Below, in pieces: positions 7,155 to 14,402 of a stretch of 30,686 bases of DNA; the stretch's first letter is position 1; each line of letters opens with the position of its first letter. Under the pieces are notes generated by a model. The model did not search any database. It saw only the letters and a program-made list of their open reading frames with translations, and had not been told where the DNA came from. The stretch comes from CALARM01 sp964431735 (GTDB lineage: Bacteria > Vulcanimicrobiota > SpSt-956 > JAKJGF01). The position numbers and the translations under genes are program-made. The DNA is taken from contig CAYSLJ010000088.1 of the NCBI GenBank assembly GCA_964431735.1, positions 1 to 30,686 on the forward strand, written 5' to 3'.

Positions 7155-7181
7155 AACGGCCAGGCTGTCGGCCTGGCTGTT
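7155..7181 (+). terminator. Hairpin after the B gene, possible attenuator
   Basis: GCCAGGC (7159-7165) pairs with GCCTGGC (7171-7177) around a 5-base loop. Flanking AAC/GTT and one G-T pair extend the stem to 11 bp. Only a weak T-run follows (GGTTTTATTA, about 5 bases after the stem), so termination is likely partial at most. It would lower expression of downstream early genes or protect the mRNA end. Confidence 0.5.
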
Positions 7182-7209
7182 ACAGGTTTTATTATGAGGA
7201 GGAATGATT

Positions 7210-7359
7210 ATGAATCCCAGATGTCTCGGATGCGGGAAAGTTATAGCGATAGAAAAAGGAAAGACCGTGTACAGATGCGACTGCAGGGTGGTAAATACCG
7301 TGCAGGCAATGAAAGATATGAGGAAATTAAGGGAGTCTGGTAATAGAAAGAAGGTATGA
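7210..7359 (+). CDS. 49-residue zinc-finger-like early protein
   Basis: A short frame from ATG 7210, with GAGGAGG 7 bp upstream, encoding 49 residues. Four cysteines in CLGCG (residues 5-8) and CDC (about 24-26) suggest a small zinc-binding knuckle; the rest is a basic helix rich in Lys, Arg and Met. It is followed after 3 bp by the GemA-like gene. Similar small zinc proteins are common in early phage operons. The function is unknown. Confidence 0.65.
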   Translation: MNPRCLGCGKVIAIEKGKTVYRCDCRVVNTVQAMKDMRKLRESGNRKKV

Positions 7360-7362
7360 TAA

Positions 7363-7812
7363 ATGACTCAGCCGGTAATAACTAACAGCCAGATACAAAA
7401 AATTCATACTCTTATCTCCGTTTTAAAATGGAGGGACGAATGGTACAGGGATAATCTTTATAGCTATTTTAAGGTAGACTCTTCTGTATATCTAAACTAC
7501 GCCCAGGCTAAAGAATACATAGGCATCCTGGAAAAGCGGGCATTAGATGCGGGAGTATGGAAAGCCCCGAAGGATTACTATGAAGATCTTTCCGATCGGG
7601 AAGATATGGCGACTCCTAAACAGATAAGAATGTTAAAGGCTATGTGGAAAGATATTTCCACTGCCACGACTGCCGAAGAAAGAGAGAAAGGTTTAAGGAC
7701 TATGCTCTTGAGGATTGTAAAGGTCGAAGATATAAGATTCCTTGAGAGAAAAGATGTCAGTAAAATGGTTAACTGTTTTACTGCCATGAAAGGACAGAGC
7801 AATAAGGACTGA
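7363..7812 (+). CDS. GemA/Mu gp16-family early regulatory protein
   Basis: The product is 149 residues. It matches the GemA family layout: an N-terminal segment with a Q..KIH.L pattern near residue 10, a variable middle, and a C-terminal region starting ATPKQIRMLKAMWKDI (about 85-100) and ending with VEDIRFLERKDVSKMVNCFTAM. GemA-type proteins lie in the semi-essential early region of Mu-like phages, where they modulate host gene expression and DNA topology. The neighbourhood (after B, before Mor) agrees with this. The ATG at 7363 follows the upstream stop directly. Identification is by motif pattern from memory. Confidence 0.75.
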   Translation: MTQPVITNSQIQKIHTLISVLKWRDEWYRDNLYSYFKVDSSVYLNYAQAKEYIGILEKRALDAGVWKAPKDYYEDLSDREDMATPKQIRMLKAMWKDISTATTAEEREKGLRTMLLRIVKVEDIRFLERKDVSKMVNCFTAMKGQSNKD

Positions 7813-7819
7813 CTGGAGG

Positions 7820-8413
7820 ATGGATCTGGTAATGGATTTTGAGATAGAGGATGAAACAGCGGAAAATATGATAAATGACGACAGGAGGTCAGGGGTTTTT
7901 GCAATTACCAATTTAGTGACAGGTAAAATGTATATAGGTAAGGCATTTGATTTAAGGGGAAGATGGAGCATTTATTTTAGCTCACTCAGAAAAGGGACCT
8001 TTTGTAATAAAGAGATGCAGGCTGATTTTGATGATTTCGGAGCGGAATTATTTGAGATTGAAGTTATAGAATATTGTAATACTGAAACACTGGAAGAAAT
8101 GAAACAGTATTATATTGATTTCTATACTTCTATCGGGAAAAAGTTGTATAACTGGGATATTCGAAAAACGTCACAGTTGAATATAGGAAAGCCGCGTTCG
8201 GAGGAAACCAGGAAGAAAATTAGTAAATTCCGAAGGGGGCGTTATCACACGTTAGAGACTAAGGTGAAAATTGGATCGGTGAAAAAGGGGAAACCCCGTT
8301 CTGAAGAAACCAGACAGAAATTAAGCGCGGCCAACAAAGGAAAGATGTTATCCGGCGAGACCAAAAAGAAAATGTCTGCAGCCAAAAAAGAATTCTGGAG
8401 TAAGGAGAAGTAA
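7820..8413 (+). CDS. GIY-YIG homing-type endonuclease with NUMOD3 repeats
   Basis: The product is 197 residues. A GIY-YIG nuclease domain spans about 24-115: GVF at 25-27, YIG at 38-40, an arginine in the DLRGRW segment, a glutamate-rich helix ending EEMKQYYIDFY and LYNWDI. The first tyrosine of the motif is Phe here. C-terminal to it are three NUMOD3-type DNA-binding repeats with the pattern GKPRSEET..K.S (about 127-190). This is a free-standing, self-spreading DNase of the kind found in phage genomes, inserted between GemA and Mor. ATG 7820 nearly touches GGAGG, while ATG 7832 is 13 bp away, so the exact start is uncertain. Confidence 0.88.
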   Translation: MDLVMDFEIEDETAENMINDDRRSGVFAITNLVTGKMYIGKAFDLRGRWSIYFSSLRKGTFCNKEMQADFDDFGAELFEIEVIEYCNTETLEEMKQYYIDFYTSIGKKLYNWDIRKTSQLNIGKPRSEETRKKISKFRRGRYHTLETKVKIGSVKKGKPRSEETRQKLSAANKGKMLSGETKKKMSAAKKEFWSKEK

Positions 8414-8758
8414 ATGAAAGAGTTTTTACGGGAACTGACAATCGAAGATTTACCGGGTAAGGATATGAAGATGGTGGCTGAATACTGCGGGATAGACATC
8501 GCGGTTAAACTAATCGAAGAGATGCCTTCTATGGCAATTTATATCCCAAAGTCCAGCGTAAATCAGCTTGCCAAAGACTATATCCGTAAAAATTACAATG
8601 GTTCTAATGTAAAGAAACTGGCCGCAAAGACCGGTTATTCAGAAAAACAGGTTTATAGGATACTGCATGAAATGCAGAAAGCAAATAAACCGCAGAAAGG
8701 CGATATAGAGATTATACAAATTGATATGTTTGACGGAGGTATTAATGATGAAAACTGA
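8414..8758 (+). CDS. Mor-family transcriptional activator
   Basis: The product is 114 residues (Mu Mor is 129). The central and C-terminal parts follow the Mor/C family: a dimerisation-like N-terminal half, the MAIYIPKSSV strand segment, YNGSNVKKLAAKTGYSEK and a helix-turn-helix ending QVYRILHEM. Mor binds upstream of weak promoters lacking good -35 boxes and recruits RNA polymerase for middle/late genes. Here it is made from the early operon and is the obvious candidate to switch on the divergent late promoters at 18341-18608. AAGGAG lies close upstream and the start follows the endonuclease stop directly. No separate C-type activator is seen in the window. Confidence 0.88.
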   Translation: MKEFLRELTIEDLPGKDMKMVAEYCGIDIAVKLIEEMPSMAIYIPKSSVNQLAKDYIRKNYNGSNVKKLAAKTGYSEKQVYRILHEMQKANKPQKGDIEIIQIDMFDGGINDEN

Positions 8759-9428
8759 GGAAAATATTGTTATGGAAAATATAGAAGAACAGGTGCGTAA
8801 GCCTCAAAAAAGCTTAATAGAAAAAATGGAAGATTATGAGCATGAAATAGAGGGTCTGAAGGGTGAGAATGAAAGACTTCGAGAGAGGGTGTCGACGCTG
8901 CAGTCCAAGACCTGCTATGCAGACGAACAGGGTTACAACGTAGAGCAAAGAGGAAAGCAGGTTCAGGAACTTGCCCAGACTCTTATCAGGAAGGATGAAG
9001 AAATACTTATTCTTCAACTGAAAATGGATGAACTGAGTAAAGAAAAAGAAAATCTGACCGAAGGGAATGACTGGTTAAAGCAGAGTATGAAAGAATTAAG
9101 ATCTGAACTTCATAAATCAAAGATTACCGAAAAGCAGACATTGAATTCGGAAACTGCTCTTAAACAGATTAACCAGGAGCTTGCAAGGGAAAACGAAGAG
9201 TTAAAACTGACTGTCAGAGAACTGAGGGAAGATATTAACAATTTGCCGGTTTCCATTAAGGTCAATATAAACAGGGAGCTTAATGAGAAAAACTGCGAAC
9301 TCGCAAGGCTTAATAATTGTTATAAAGACAGGGTTCGAAAAGCAGATTGGACGATGGGTCAGATTGAAACTCATCTTCAGATGATTTCGTCGGTTATTAA
9401 TCATAGCAGAGAGGAGATTGTTTGCTGA
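8745..9428 (+). CDS. Coiled-coil early protein, unknown function
   Basis: The product is about 227 residues, nearly all predicted helix with long heptad-like stretches (about 15-165) rich in Glu, Lys, Leu and Gln. The C-terminal 60 residues are less regular. ATG 8745 (or 8748) follows GGAGG at 8735-8739, so the 5' end overlaps the Mor gene slightly; an upstream TTG at 8721 lacks a ribosome site. Its stop overlaps the next start (TGATG). A structural or scaffold-like role in early complexes is possible, but I do not recognise a family. Confidence 0.72.
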   Translation: MMKTEENIVMENIEEQVRKPQKSLIEKMEDYEHEIEGLKGENERLRERVSTLQSKTCYADEQGYNVEQRGKQVQELAQTLIRKDEEILILQLKMDELSKEKENLTEGNDWLKQSMKELRSELHKSKITEKQTLNSETALKQINQELARENEELKLTVRELREDINNLPVSIKVNINRELNEKNCELARLNNCYKDRVRKADWTMGQIETHLQMISSVINHSREEIVC

Positions 9429-10411
9429 TGCCTGCTATTGTATGGGATGGAACCAGGGTAGCAGTCGAAGGAATTAAGTCTTTTACTTTCGATTTTCAGG
9501 ATGGAGAGATAGTAAGTTTTTCCGGCATAGAATATATTTCCGGCTGTGAATTAAAAGAAGCATCTCTCACGTCCCCCGTCTTTATCCCGGAAGATGAGGA
9601 TTTTACCATGGACGAAGATGAGGAAGACGAAGGGGATGTTTCGGAAAATTTTCTTAAGGCAATAGAACAAAGGATTGTTTTGTATATAAAGAAAAACCAG
9701 CCATGCACATTCAGGTATTACGTAAGAAACTCTAAAACCGATGCGAAAGAATTGGTAGATGAAGCAGAGTGTATAAAGCAGTTTTTAGGTGCAAGGACGA
9801 AAAGAGTAATAGGGAAAGCGCTCAGGAGATTAATTGACGGAGCTGCAGTTATCAGAAAAAGGGGTATGGGCTGCGAACCTTTTATTTATGTACTGCCTGA
9901 AAACAGGGAGCTTCTTAATGAAGTAGCGGAGAAGCAGACGGAGGAATGGATCAAGAAACTCCATGAGGATAATTCCGAATTAATCGAAGCAACGATAATG
10001 GAGTATATAAAAAGTAAAGGCGGAGTATCGACTTTCAGGTATCACTGTAATAATAACGCACCGGATTCGACGAAGAAAGAAAATAAAGAAATTGAAGATT
10101 TTTTTACCTTGAGGAAAGTTTTTAAATCCGGTTTTGATCACGACAAAATCAGGAAAGTCATCAGAGGCATGGTTGAAAAAGGTAAACTGGTTTTTCAGGA
10201 TAAGGTTGCAAAAGGCAGGGGCAGCAATGCTGCAGTTTATTCTGTCCCGAAATCTGCAAAGAAAACATGTCCGAGGTGTAATTCGGATATGCTGTCAAGG
10301 GAAAGTACGAAATATACCACAGACCCTGATTTCTTATCGGGAAAGCATTTTGACTATTATCATTGTCATTCCTGCGGGCAGGATTATTACCCGCAAAGAA
10401 AGGAGAAATGA
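9428..10411 (+). CDS. Tandem winged-helix-like plus zinc-ribbon protein, copy 2
   Basis: The product is about 327 residues with the same plan as the gene at 5077. The N-terminal domain starts with PAIVWDG. An acidic stretch at about 58-72 follows, then two winged-helix-like repeats at about 79-160 (with YIKKNQP, matching YVRLNQP in copy 1) and 190-270 (with MEYIKSKGG). The zinc ribbon has Cys281/Cys284 (CPRCNS) and Cys313/Cys316 (HCHSCGQDYYP). The conserved end HC..CGQD(F/Y)YP is nearly identical in both proteins. ATG 9428 overlaps the upstream stop; TTG 9422 is a possible alternative start. Likely a nucleic-acid-binding early protein of a family I cannot name. Confidence 0.75.
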   Translation: MPAIVWDGTRVAVEGIKSFTFDFQDGEIVSFSGIEYISGCELKEASLTSPVFIPEDEDFTMDEDEEDEGDVSENFLKAIEQRIVLYIKKNQPCTFRYYVRNSKTDAKELVDEAECIKQFLGARTKRVIGKALRRLIDGAAVIRKRGMGCEPFIYVLPENRELLNEVAEKQTEEWIKKLHEDNSELIEATIMEYIKSKGGVSTFRYHCNNNAPDSTKKENKEIEDFFTLRKVFKSGFDHDKIRKVIRGMVEKGKLVFQDKVAKGRGSNAAVYSVPKSAKKTCPRCNSDMLSRESTKYTTDPDFLSGKHFDYYHCHSCGQDYYPQRKEK

Positions 10412-10413
10412 TT

Positions 10414-10788
10414 ATGTATTTCGATCCTGATGTTATATATAACAATCTTTCTGCAGAGGATCAGAAAGCTGTAAATGATGAAGTAATGGATGAACTGGAA
10501 AAAGAAAACCCTTACTTTAAGGACGTGAAGGTTAATTATATGAAAAACACTTTAGTATTAATGAAAAGAAGGCAGATAATTTTTAACAGATATAGAGGAA
10601 AACTCAAACCTCCGGCAACTGCCATAGTTATAGAAGAGAACGAAAAAGATGTAGAGATAAGAGAATTAAAGGAAGAACTGGAGGAGTTAAGGGAACAGCT
10701 TAAAGCGCGTGACAGAAAAATCCAGGAAATGGAATTTACTCTTGATATGTTGAAGACGAAAGAAGGGGGCGAAAAACATGCAGCTTAG
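10414..10788 (+). CDS. Small early protein with C-terminal coiled coil
   Basis: The product is about 124 residues: a helical N-terminal part (about 1-65, acidic then basic) and a strong coiled coil at about 75-115 rich in Glu, Leu and Arg. ATG 10414 is 8 bp after GGAG (10402-10405); an ATG at 10408 would be too close. It overlaps the last gene of the operon. I see no family motif. Confidence 0.68.
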   Translation: MYFDPDVIYNNLSAEDQKAVNDEVMDELEKENPYFKDVKVNYMKNTLVLMKRRQIIFNRYRGKLKPPATAIVIEENEKDVEIRELKEELEELREQLKARDRKIQEMEFTLDMLKTKEGGEKHAA

Positions 10789-10942
10789 TTTTGCCGTAAT
10801 GGCTGAAATCGTAAGGACTATAGATGTGGAACCTTTGAAATCACAGATGCAGAAAGCCAATAAGAGGATGAAGGAAGCTCAGAAACAGAGGAATAACTGG
10901 TGGAAGAAATTGCCGAGGAAAAGAAAAAGAGTAAGGGTCTAA
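10778..10942 (+). CDS. 54-residue very basic protein, last gene of the early operon
   Basis: A short frame from ATG 10778 with an AAGGGGG-type site about 10 bp upstream, overlapping the previous gene by 11 bases. It encodes 54 residues. The C-terminal 25 are strongly basic with two adjacent tryptophans (NNWWKKLPRKRKRVRV), suggesting nucleic-acid or membrane-surface binding. It ends 12 bp before the operon terminator. Function unknown. Confidence 0.55.
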   Translation: MQLSFAVMAEIVRTIDVEPLKSQMQKANKRMKEAQKQRNNWWKKLPRKRKRVRV

Positions 10943-10954
10943 TGTATTACGGTT

Positions 10955-10987
10955 CAGGCGGGAGGATATCCCGCCTGTTTTTATTTC
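10955..10987 (+). terminator. Intrinsic terminator of the early operon
   Basis: CAGGCGGGA (10955-10963) and TCCCGCCTG (10969-10977) form a perfect 9-bp stem with a 5-base loop, followed by TTTTTATTTC. This is a strong rho-independent terminator on the plus strand, and its tail overlaps the stop codon of the converging late gene. The reverse strand lacks a T-run, so it should act mainly on the early transcript. Confidence 0.92.
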
Positions 10988-11448
10988 TCCAGGTAATCTA
11001 TTGCATCCCGCTCGGCATCTCCTATGTCATCATCTGTTAATTCGAAAAATGGACGGGCGGGCATTGTAAACCCTTTCCCTCTCCCTGCTTTTCCTCCGAA
11101 ATGATGAATAGCCGCATATCCTTTTTTAAATGGCATATTAGAGCCCACTACTGCAGTCGCAGAATCGTGATCAGGGGAAATTCCACCAAGCAAATTTCTA
11201 TTTACCTGTAATATGGAGCCAGGCCATTTGCCTATTTTCGCCCTCTCTTTTTTTGTTGAATCTGCAAGTTCCTGCCATTTCCCTCCGGGAAGTCTTGCTC
11301 CCTCTGTCTGGAAATTCCTCTGAACCGCAGTATGCATGGTCTCGGAAATAGTTTTCATGAGAGGAGCAAGGTCTCCGAGTTTTCTCTGAGCCTGATTGAG
11401 ATAATCTTGAATAGACTTGCTATTTACTTCAATCGTAGGACTGATCAT
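10981..11448 (-). CDS. Phage virion morphogenesis / tail completion protein (Mu gpG-like)
   Basis: The product is 155 residues. It fits the phage virion morphogenesis family that includes Mu gpG and P2 gpS: an N-terminal helical part, the segment LPGGKWQELADSTKKERAK (about 55-73), LLGGIS, and the conserved YAAIHHFGGKAGRGKGFTMPARPFFEL (about 111-137). Such proteins complete the tail or head-tail joint. It is the last gene of the leftward late block, and its ATG overlaps the endolysin stop (ATGA). Confidence 0.85.
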   Translation of the reverse strand: MISPTIEVNSKSIQDYLNQAQRKLGDLAPLMKTISETMHTAVQRNFQTEGARLPGGKWQELADSTKKERAKIGKWPGSILQVNRNLLGGISPDHDSATAVVGSNMPFKKGYAAIHHFGGKAGRGKGFTMPARPFFELTDDDIGDAERDAIDYLEK

Positions 11449-12500
11449 TTTTTCATCTTTCCAATCACTTCTCTTGCATATATCATGCCGTCTGTATTCT
11501 GACCTTCATTATAAGCACAGGCAATGAGTAATTCTGTAGATCGACTGTTGTCTTCTTTTGAAATACCAAAGAGGGATTTTAGATACGAAAGGTGATAACA
11601 TCCGCACTGGATATTAATTTCGGGGTTAAACGGATCTGAATTTTCAGGAAGCTTAATGGCTTTTAAACACCCTTTAAAAGTCTCTGGAAGTAACTGCATT
11701 AATCCTTTTGCGTTACTCTTGCTCACAGCTTTCGGGTTATAACTGCTTTCCTGTTGGACTATAGCGTCTACAAATTTTTCGTCAAGGCTGTATTGCTTTG
11801 AATACTTCTTTATCAGGTCCGAATATTTACCTGTTACTCCTGTTGTTGTCACTGTTGATGCCGGTTGCGCCACAGGCTTCACGTTAAAATATTTATTAAT
11901 ACCCGATACGATTGCTTGAGCGTAAGCTGTCTGGAATTCTGAAGTTTTAAGCAATTTCAAATCGTCCTGGTTGGACATAAATAGTGTTTCGCATAATACT
12001 GCCGCCATGTCGGTATTGGTCAGGACATAATAACTGGCTTCTTTTACTCCGCGATTGGTAAAATCCCATAGATTTAAAAGAGCTTTATCTGCTTTGTATT
12101 TTTCTTTCTTAATTTTCTGGAGATACAGAACTTCATTTAATATTGTTTTTGCAAGCTTCTCTCCTTCTATTGAACCGGGACAGTGATATATTTCCGTCCC
12201 GTTTGCAGATGTATTATCGTTTGCATTGCAGTGGATAGAGATAAATAAATCACATTCTTTTTTGTTTGCGTCCTGGGCTCTGGATGGCAGATCGCCAAGT
12301 TTGCTGCTGGATATTGGGAAACTGGTCACATCTCCCTGTCTGGATAGAAACACCTCGTATCCATTGGTTTCTAAATTCTTTTTTGTAAACACAGCAATAG
12401 TAAGCGCTATATCAGCTTCTCTGGTTCCGTCAGGTCCGATTGCTCCAAAATCTTTCCCCTGATCGCCATGACCGGGGTCGATATATATTTTTTTCTTCAT
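11445..12500 (-). CDS. Two-domain endolysin: amidase_3 plus lytic transglycosylase
   Basis: The product is about 351 residues. Residues 4-205 are an N-acetylmuramoyl-L-alanine amidase (amidase_3): zinc ligands His11 (DPGHG), Glu28 and His90 (SIHCNA), and catalytic Glu171 (LCETLF). A linker (about 207-225) leads to a lytic transglycosylase (SLT) domain with catalytic Glu251 (AIVQQESSYNP) and GLMQLLPET at about 267-275. It would cut both the peptide stem link and the glycan strand of peptidoglycan. No signal peptide is seen, so a holin is expected; a candidate is at 18077. ATG 12500 is preferred because GGCGGA precedes it at good distance; ATG 12527 lacks a ribosome site. That ribosome site is inside a predicted hairpin. 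Confidence 0.9.
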   Translation of the reverse strand: MKKKIYIDPGHGDQGKDFGAIGPDGTREADIALTIAVFTKKNLETNGYEVFLSRQGDVTSFPISSSKLGDLPSRAQDANKKECDLFISIHCNANDNTSANGTEIYHCPGSIEGEKLAKTILNEVLYLQKIKKEKYKADKALLNLWDFTNRGVKEASYYVLTNTDMAAVLCETLFMSNQDDLKLLKTSEFQTAYAQAIVSGINKYFNVKPVAQPASTVTTTGVTGKYSDLIKKYSKQYSLDEKFVDAIVQQESSYNPKAVSKSNAKGLMQLLPETFKGCLKAIKLPENSDPFNPEINIQCGCYHLSYLKSLFGISKEDNSRSTELLIACAYNEGQNTDGMIYAREVIGKMKK

Positions 12501-12551
12501 AAAAAATTCCGCCTTTTTTGATTTCATAGTAATACAGGGCGGAATATTTTT
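12501..12551 (-). promoter_or_regulatory. RNA hairpin covering the endolysin ribosome binding site
   Basis: On the minus strand, ATTCCGCC (12545-12538) can pair with GGCGGAAT (12513-12506) across a 24-base loop. After one mismatch AAAAA can pair with TTTTT, lengthening the stem. The downstream arm contains the endolysin ribosome site, and a T-run follows it right up to the ATG at 12500. It can be read as a translation-blocking hairpin or as an intrinsic terminator/attenuator just upstream of the lysin. Confidence 0.55.
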
Positions 12552-12554
12552 CTA

Positions 12555-12565
12555 CTGACAATGTC
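12555..12565. promoter_or_regulatory. Partial copy of the late-region palindrome core
   Basis: CTGACAATGTC here is identical to the centre of the 27-bp palindrome at 18530-18556 and is followed by a similar GGGGAGTATTC. It lies between the small gene at 12586 and the endolysin, directly upstream of the hairpin on the minus strand. It could bind the same regulator and give the lysin its own control. Confidence 0.45.
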
Positions 12566-12585
12566 GGGGAGTATTCTTTAGTGTA

Positions 12586-12786
12586 TTAAATAAATACTCC
12601 GTCAGGCAAATCTCCTCTGAGGTTAATAATATCATGGTAAAATTTTGTATACATAGAATTAAAGGGAATGAGCTTTGAAGTTATTTCTTTTAATTTCTTT
12701 ATATCTTCTTCTGTCGCGCCGTTTTGTCGGCAATGTTTAAATAATGTCCTATACTCTATTATTAATTTTTCTTCCTCAGTGTCCAT
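12586..12786 (-). CDS. Small helical protein overlapping MuF, unknown (possible immunity partner)
   Basis: The product is 66 residues, mostly predicted helix, acidic at the start (MDTEEEKLIIEYR) and without membrane segments. An AAGGGA-like site precedes the ATG at 12786, and the gene overlaps the end of the MuF gene by 25 bases in another frame. A small gene directly after a MuF protein with a variable C-terminal domain is the layout of MuF-type polymorphic toxin and immunity pairs. That role is inference from position only; it may simply be a small phage protein. Confidence 0.6.
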   Translation of the reverse strand: MDTEEEKLIIEYRTLFKHCRQNGATEEDIKKLKEITSKLIPFNSMYTKFYHDIINLRGDLPDGVFI

Positions 12787-14390
12787 GCTGCAATCTTCCC
12801 TTCTATCTCTTCTTTTTCTTTCTCGTTTTTCTGTAAATAATTATCCATCTCTCCGTCTGGCAAAATATTAAGCCCTTTCATTCTTTTTAATGCATCAGAA
12901 AATTCTTTATCACTTAATGATTTGAATGATTTAGTATAGGCACTGGCTACTATCGGACTCAGCGTTCTTAGTTGTTTTATATTTTTGATGATTTTTTCCC
13001 TGTCTCCATTATACCTTAAAATCATTTTTAATAGAATATCTATGTCGTCTTTTGATAAATAATTTACAATATCTTCTGGTTTTACGCCTTCTATATTTTC
13101 AATTATAAATATGGCGGTATTTAAGTTTGTCACTCCCTCTTCTTTAAATCTATCTCCTTTAAAATTATTTCTCCCGATAGGATGGAAACTCTCGTGTGTT
13201 AACGTGAAGCAGCCAGACAGATCTCCGTATCCGGCCTTAATCACGATATTAGGATGAATTCCTATAGCTTTATTTAGTATACAGTATCCGGTGGCATTAC
13301 CATCAAGTTCTATTCCTGTATGTTTTCTGTAAGTGTCCGAGAATTCTTTTTCCGTTCTCGAGTAGATATATTCTTCAGGTATTTTTCTGTTGAATTGTAT
13401 CTCTATCTTTTCTCGTATCTCCCTGCCAAGCAACGCTGTATTATTGTAGGCTTTGTTTCTTGCTTCCTCTTCCGTATCGATTTCTGTTATATCCTGCCAA
13501 CCGGGAATATTTTTGAATGTTATTTTTTTGGATAACTGTGGTTCCTGCGAATTGTCTTTATTGAAAAAAGATACCAGTTCGTCGGGGTATTTATTTAAAT
13601 CCGGCTCCCATGAAGTTTCTCCGGGGTTATAGCTCCATCCGACATCAGGAGATATTTCTATAATCTTCCCCGTGGAGGGATTTCTTATGTCAGGATTTTT
13701 ATACACCGTAACAGGTCTCATTTCTCCTGTCTTTTCTGAAACCAGCCTGTCTTTAATGAAAAGCATTCCTTCTGATGATTCTACTTTAAGCCCCATCCGT
13801 TCCAGGTCTCTTTCGCTTAAAGCTATTACTTTGCACCGGCAGTTAAATCCATTCGGAGGATAGAAGCTTTTCCAGAAAGGATCGTCATACCGGAAAACTT
13901 TCCCGTTAAGCTCTCTGTGCTCAGGCCTGGTTCTGGAATCTTCGACTGCCCAGTACTGCCAGTATGGACGCCTGTCTACATTATCTATTAACTGTTTATA
14001 TCTACCGGCCTGATATGCAGTATTAAGATTTGCCTGATATATAGTCCTTAAACGATGAGGAGAGCCGAGTTGAATTTCTTTCTCGCCATCTTCGGTCTCG
14101 ATCGTCTGTGTTCCCCACCAGCCCTTAGCTTTTAATTTCGGTTCAAGTTCTTTCTGGAAATCCCGGAAGGTTGTACCGCTTTTGATAGACTTTTGAACCA
14201 TGTCCCGGATATCCTGAAGGATGTCCATTTTGGTGACTTTAGCTACGGTGAAAACTTTATTATGCTCGCTCTGCCATATGTCATACCAGTTCCAGGAAAG
14301 AGCATTACTTTTTTTTTGAAAATATTCGATTGCTTTTTCAGGTGGGAGTCCTATAACAAATCCGGGGTTGAGTTTGGTTTCCGTGGCCAT
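12762..14390 (-). CDS. MuF/SPP1 gp7-family head morphogenesis protein with extra C-terminal HExxH domain
   Basis: The product is 542 residues. Residues about 1-215 are the MuF minor head domain (Mu gpF, also called gp30, of the SPP1 gp7 family): LNTAYQAGRY at about 118-130, then the WAVEDSRTRPEHRELNGKVF segment and the PPNGFNCRCKVIALS motif. Residues about 290-542 are not part of the basic MuF fold. They contain THESFH (His399, Glu400, His403), a zinc-metallopeptidase HExxH pattern, and Glu417/Glu418 at a distance compatible with a third ligand. MuF proteins enter the capsid and are known to carry variable enzymatic or toxin domains. It follows the portal gene as in Mu. The metallopeptidase call is motif-based only. 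Confidence 0.85.
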   Translation of the reverse strand: MATETKLNPGFVIGLPPEKAIEYFQKKSNALSWNWYDIWQSEHNKVFTVAKVTKMDILQDIRDMVQKSIKSGTTFRDFQKELEPKLKAKGWWGTQTIETEDGEKEIQLGSPHRLRTIYQANLNTAYQAGRYKQLIDNVDRRPYWQYWAVEDSRTRPEHRELNGKVFRYDDPFWKSFYPPNGFNCRCKVIALSERDLERMGLKVESSEGMLFIKDRLVSEKTGEMRPVTVYKNPDIRNPSTGKIIEISPDVGWSYNPGETSWEPDLNKYPDELVSFFNKDNSQEPQLSKKITFKNIPGWQDITEIDTEEEARNKAYNNTALLGREIREKIEIQFNRKIPEEYIYSRTEKEFSDTYRKHTGIELDGNATGYCILNKAIGIHPNIVIKAGYGDLSGCFTLTHESFHPIGRNNFKGDRFKEEGVTNLNTAIFIIENIEGVKPEDIVNYLSKDDIDILLKMILRYNGDREKIIKNIKQLRTLSPIVASAYTKSFKSLSDKEFSDALKRMKGLNILPDGEMDNYLQKNEKEKEEIEGKIAAWTLRKKN

Positions 14391-14402
14391 TTTTCTACTT
14401 TC

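Noticed and set aside
10134..10430. 98-codon plus frame inside the second zinc-ribbon gene
   Set aside because: It overlaps the zinc-ribbon coding frame that matches its paralog residue by residue, so this frame is a shadow.
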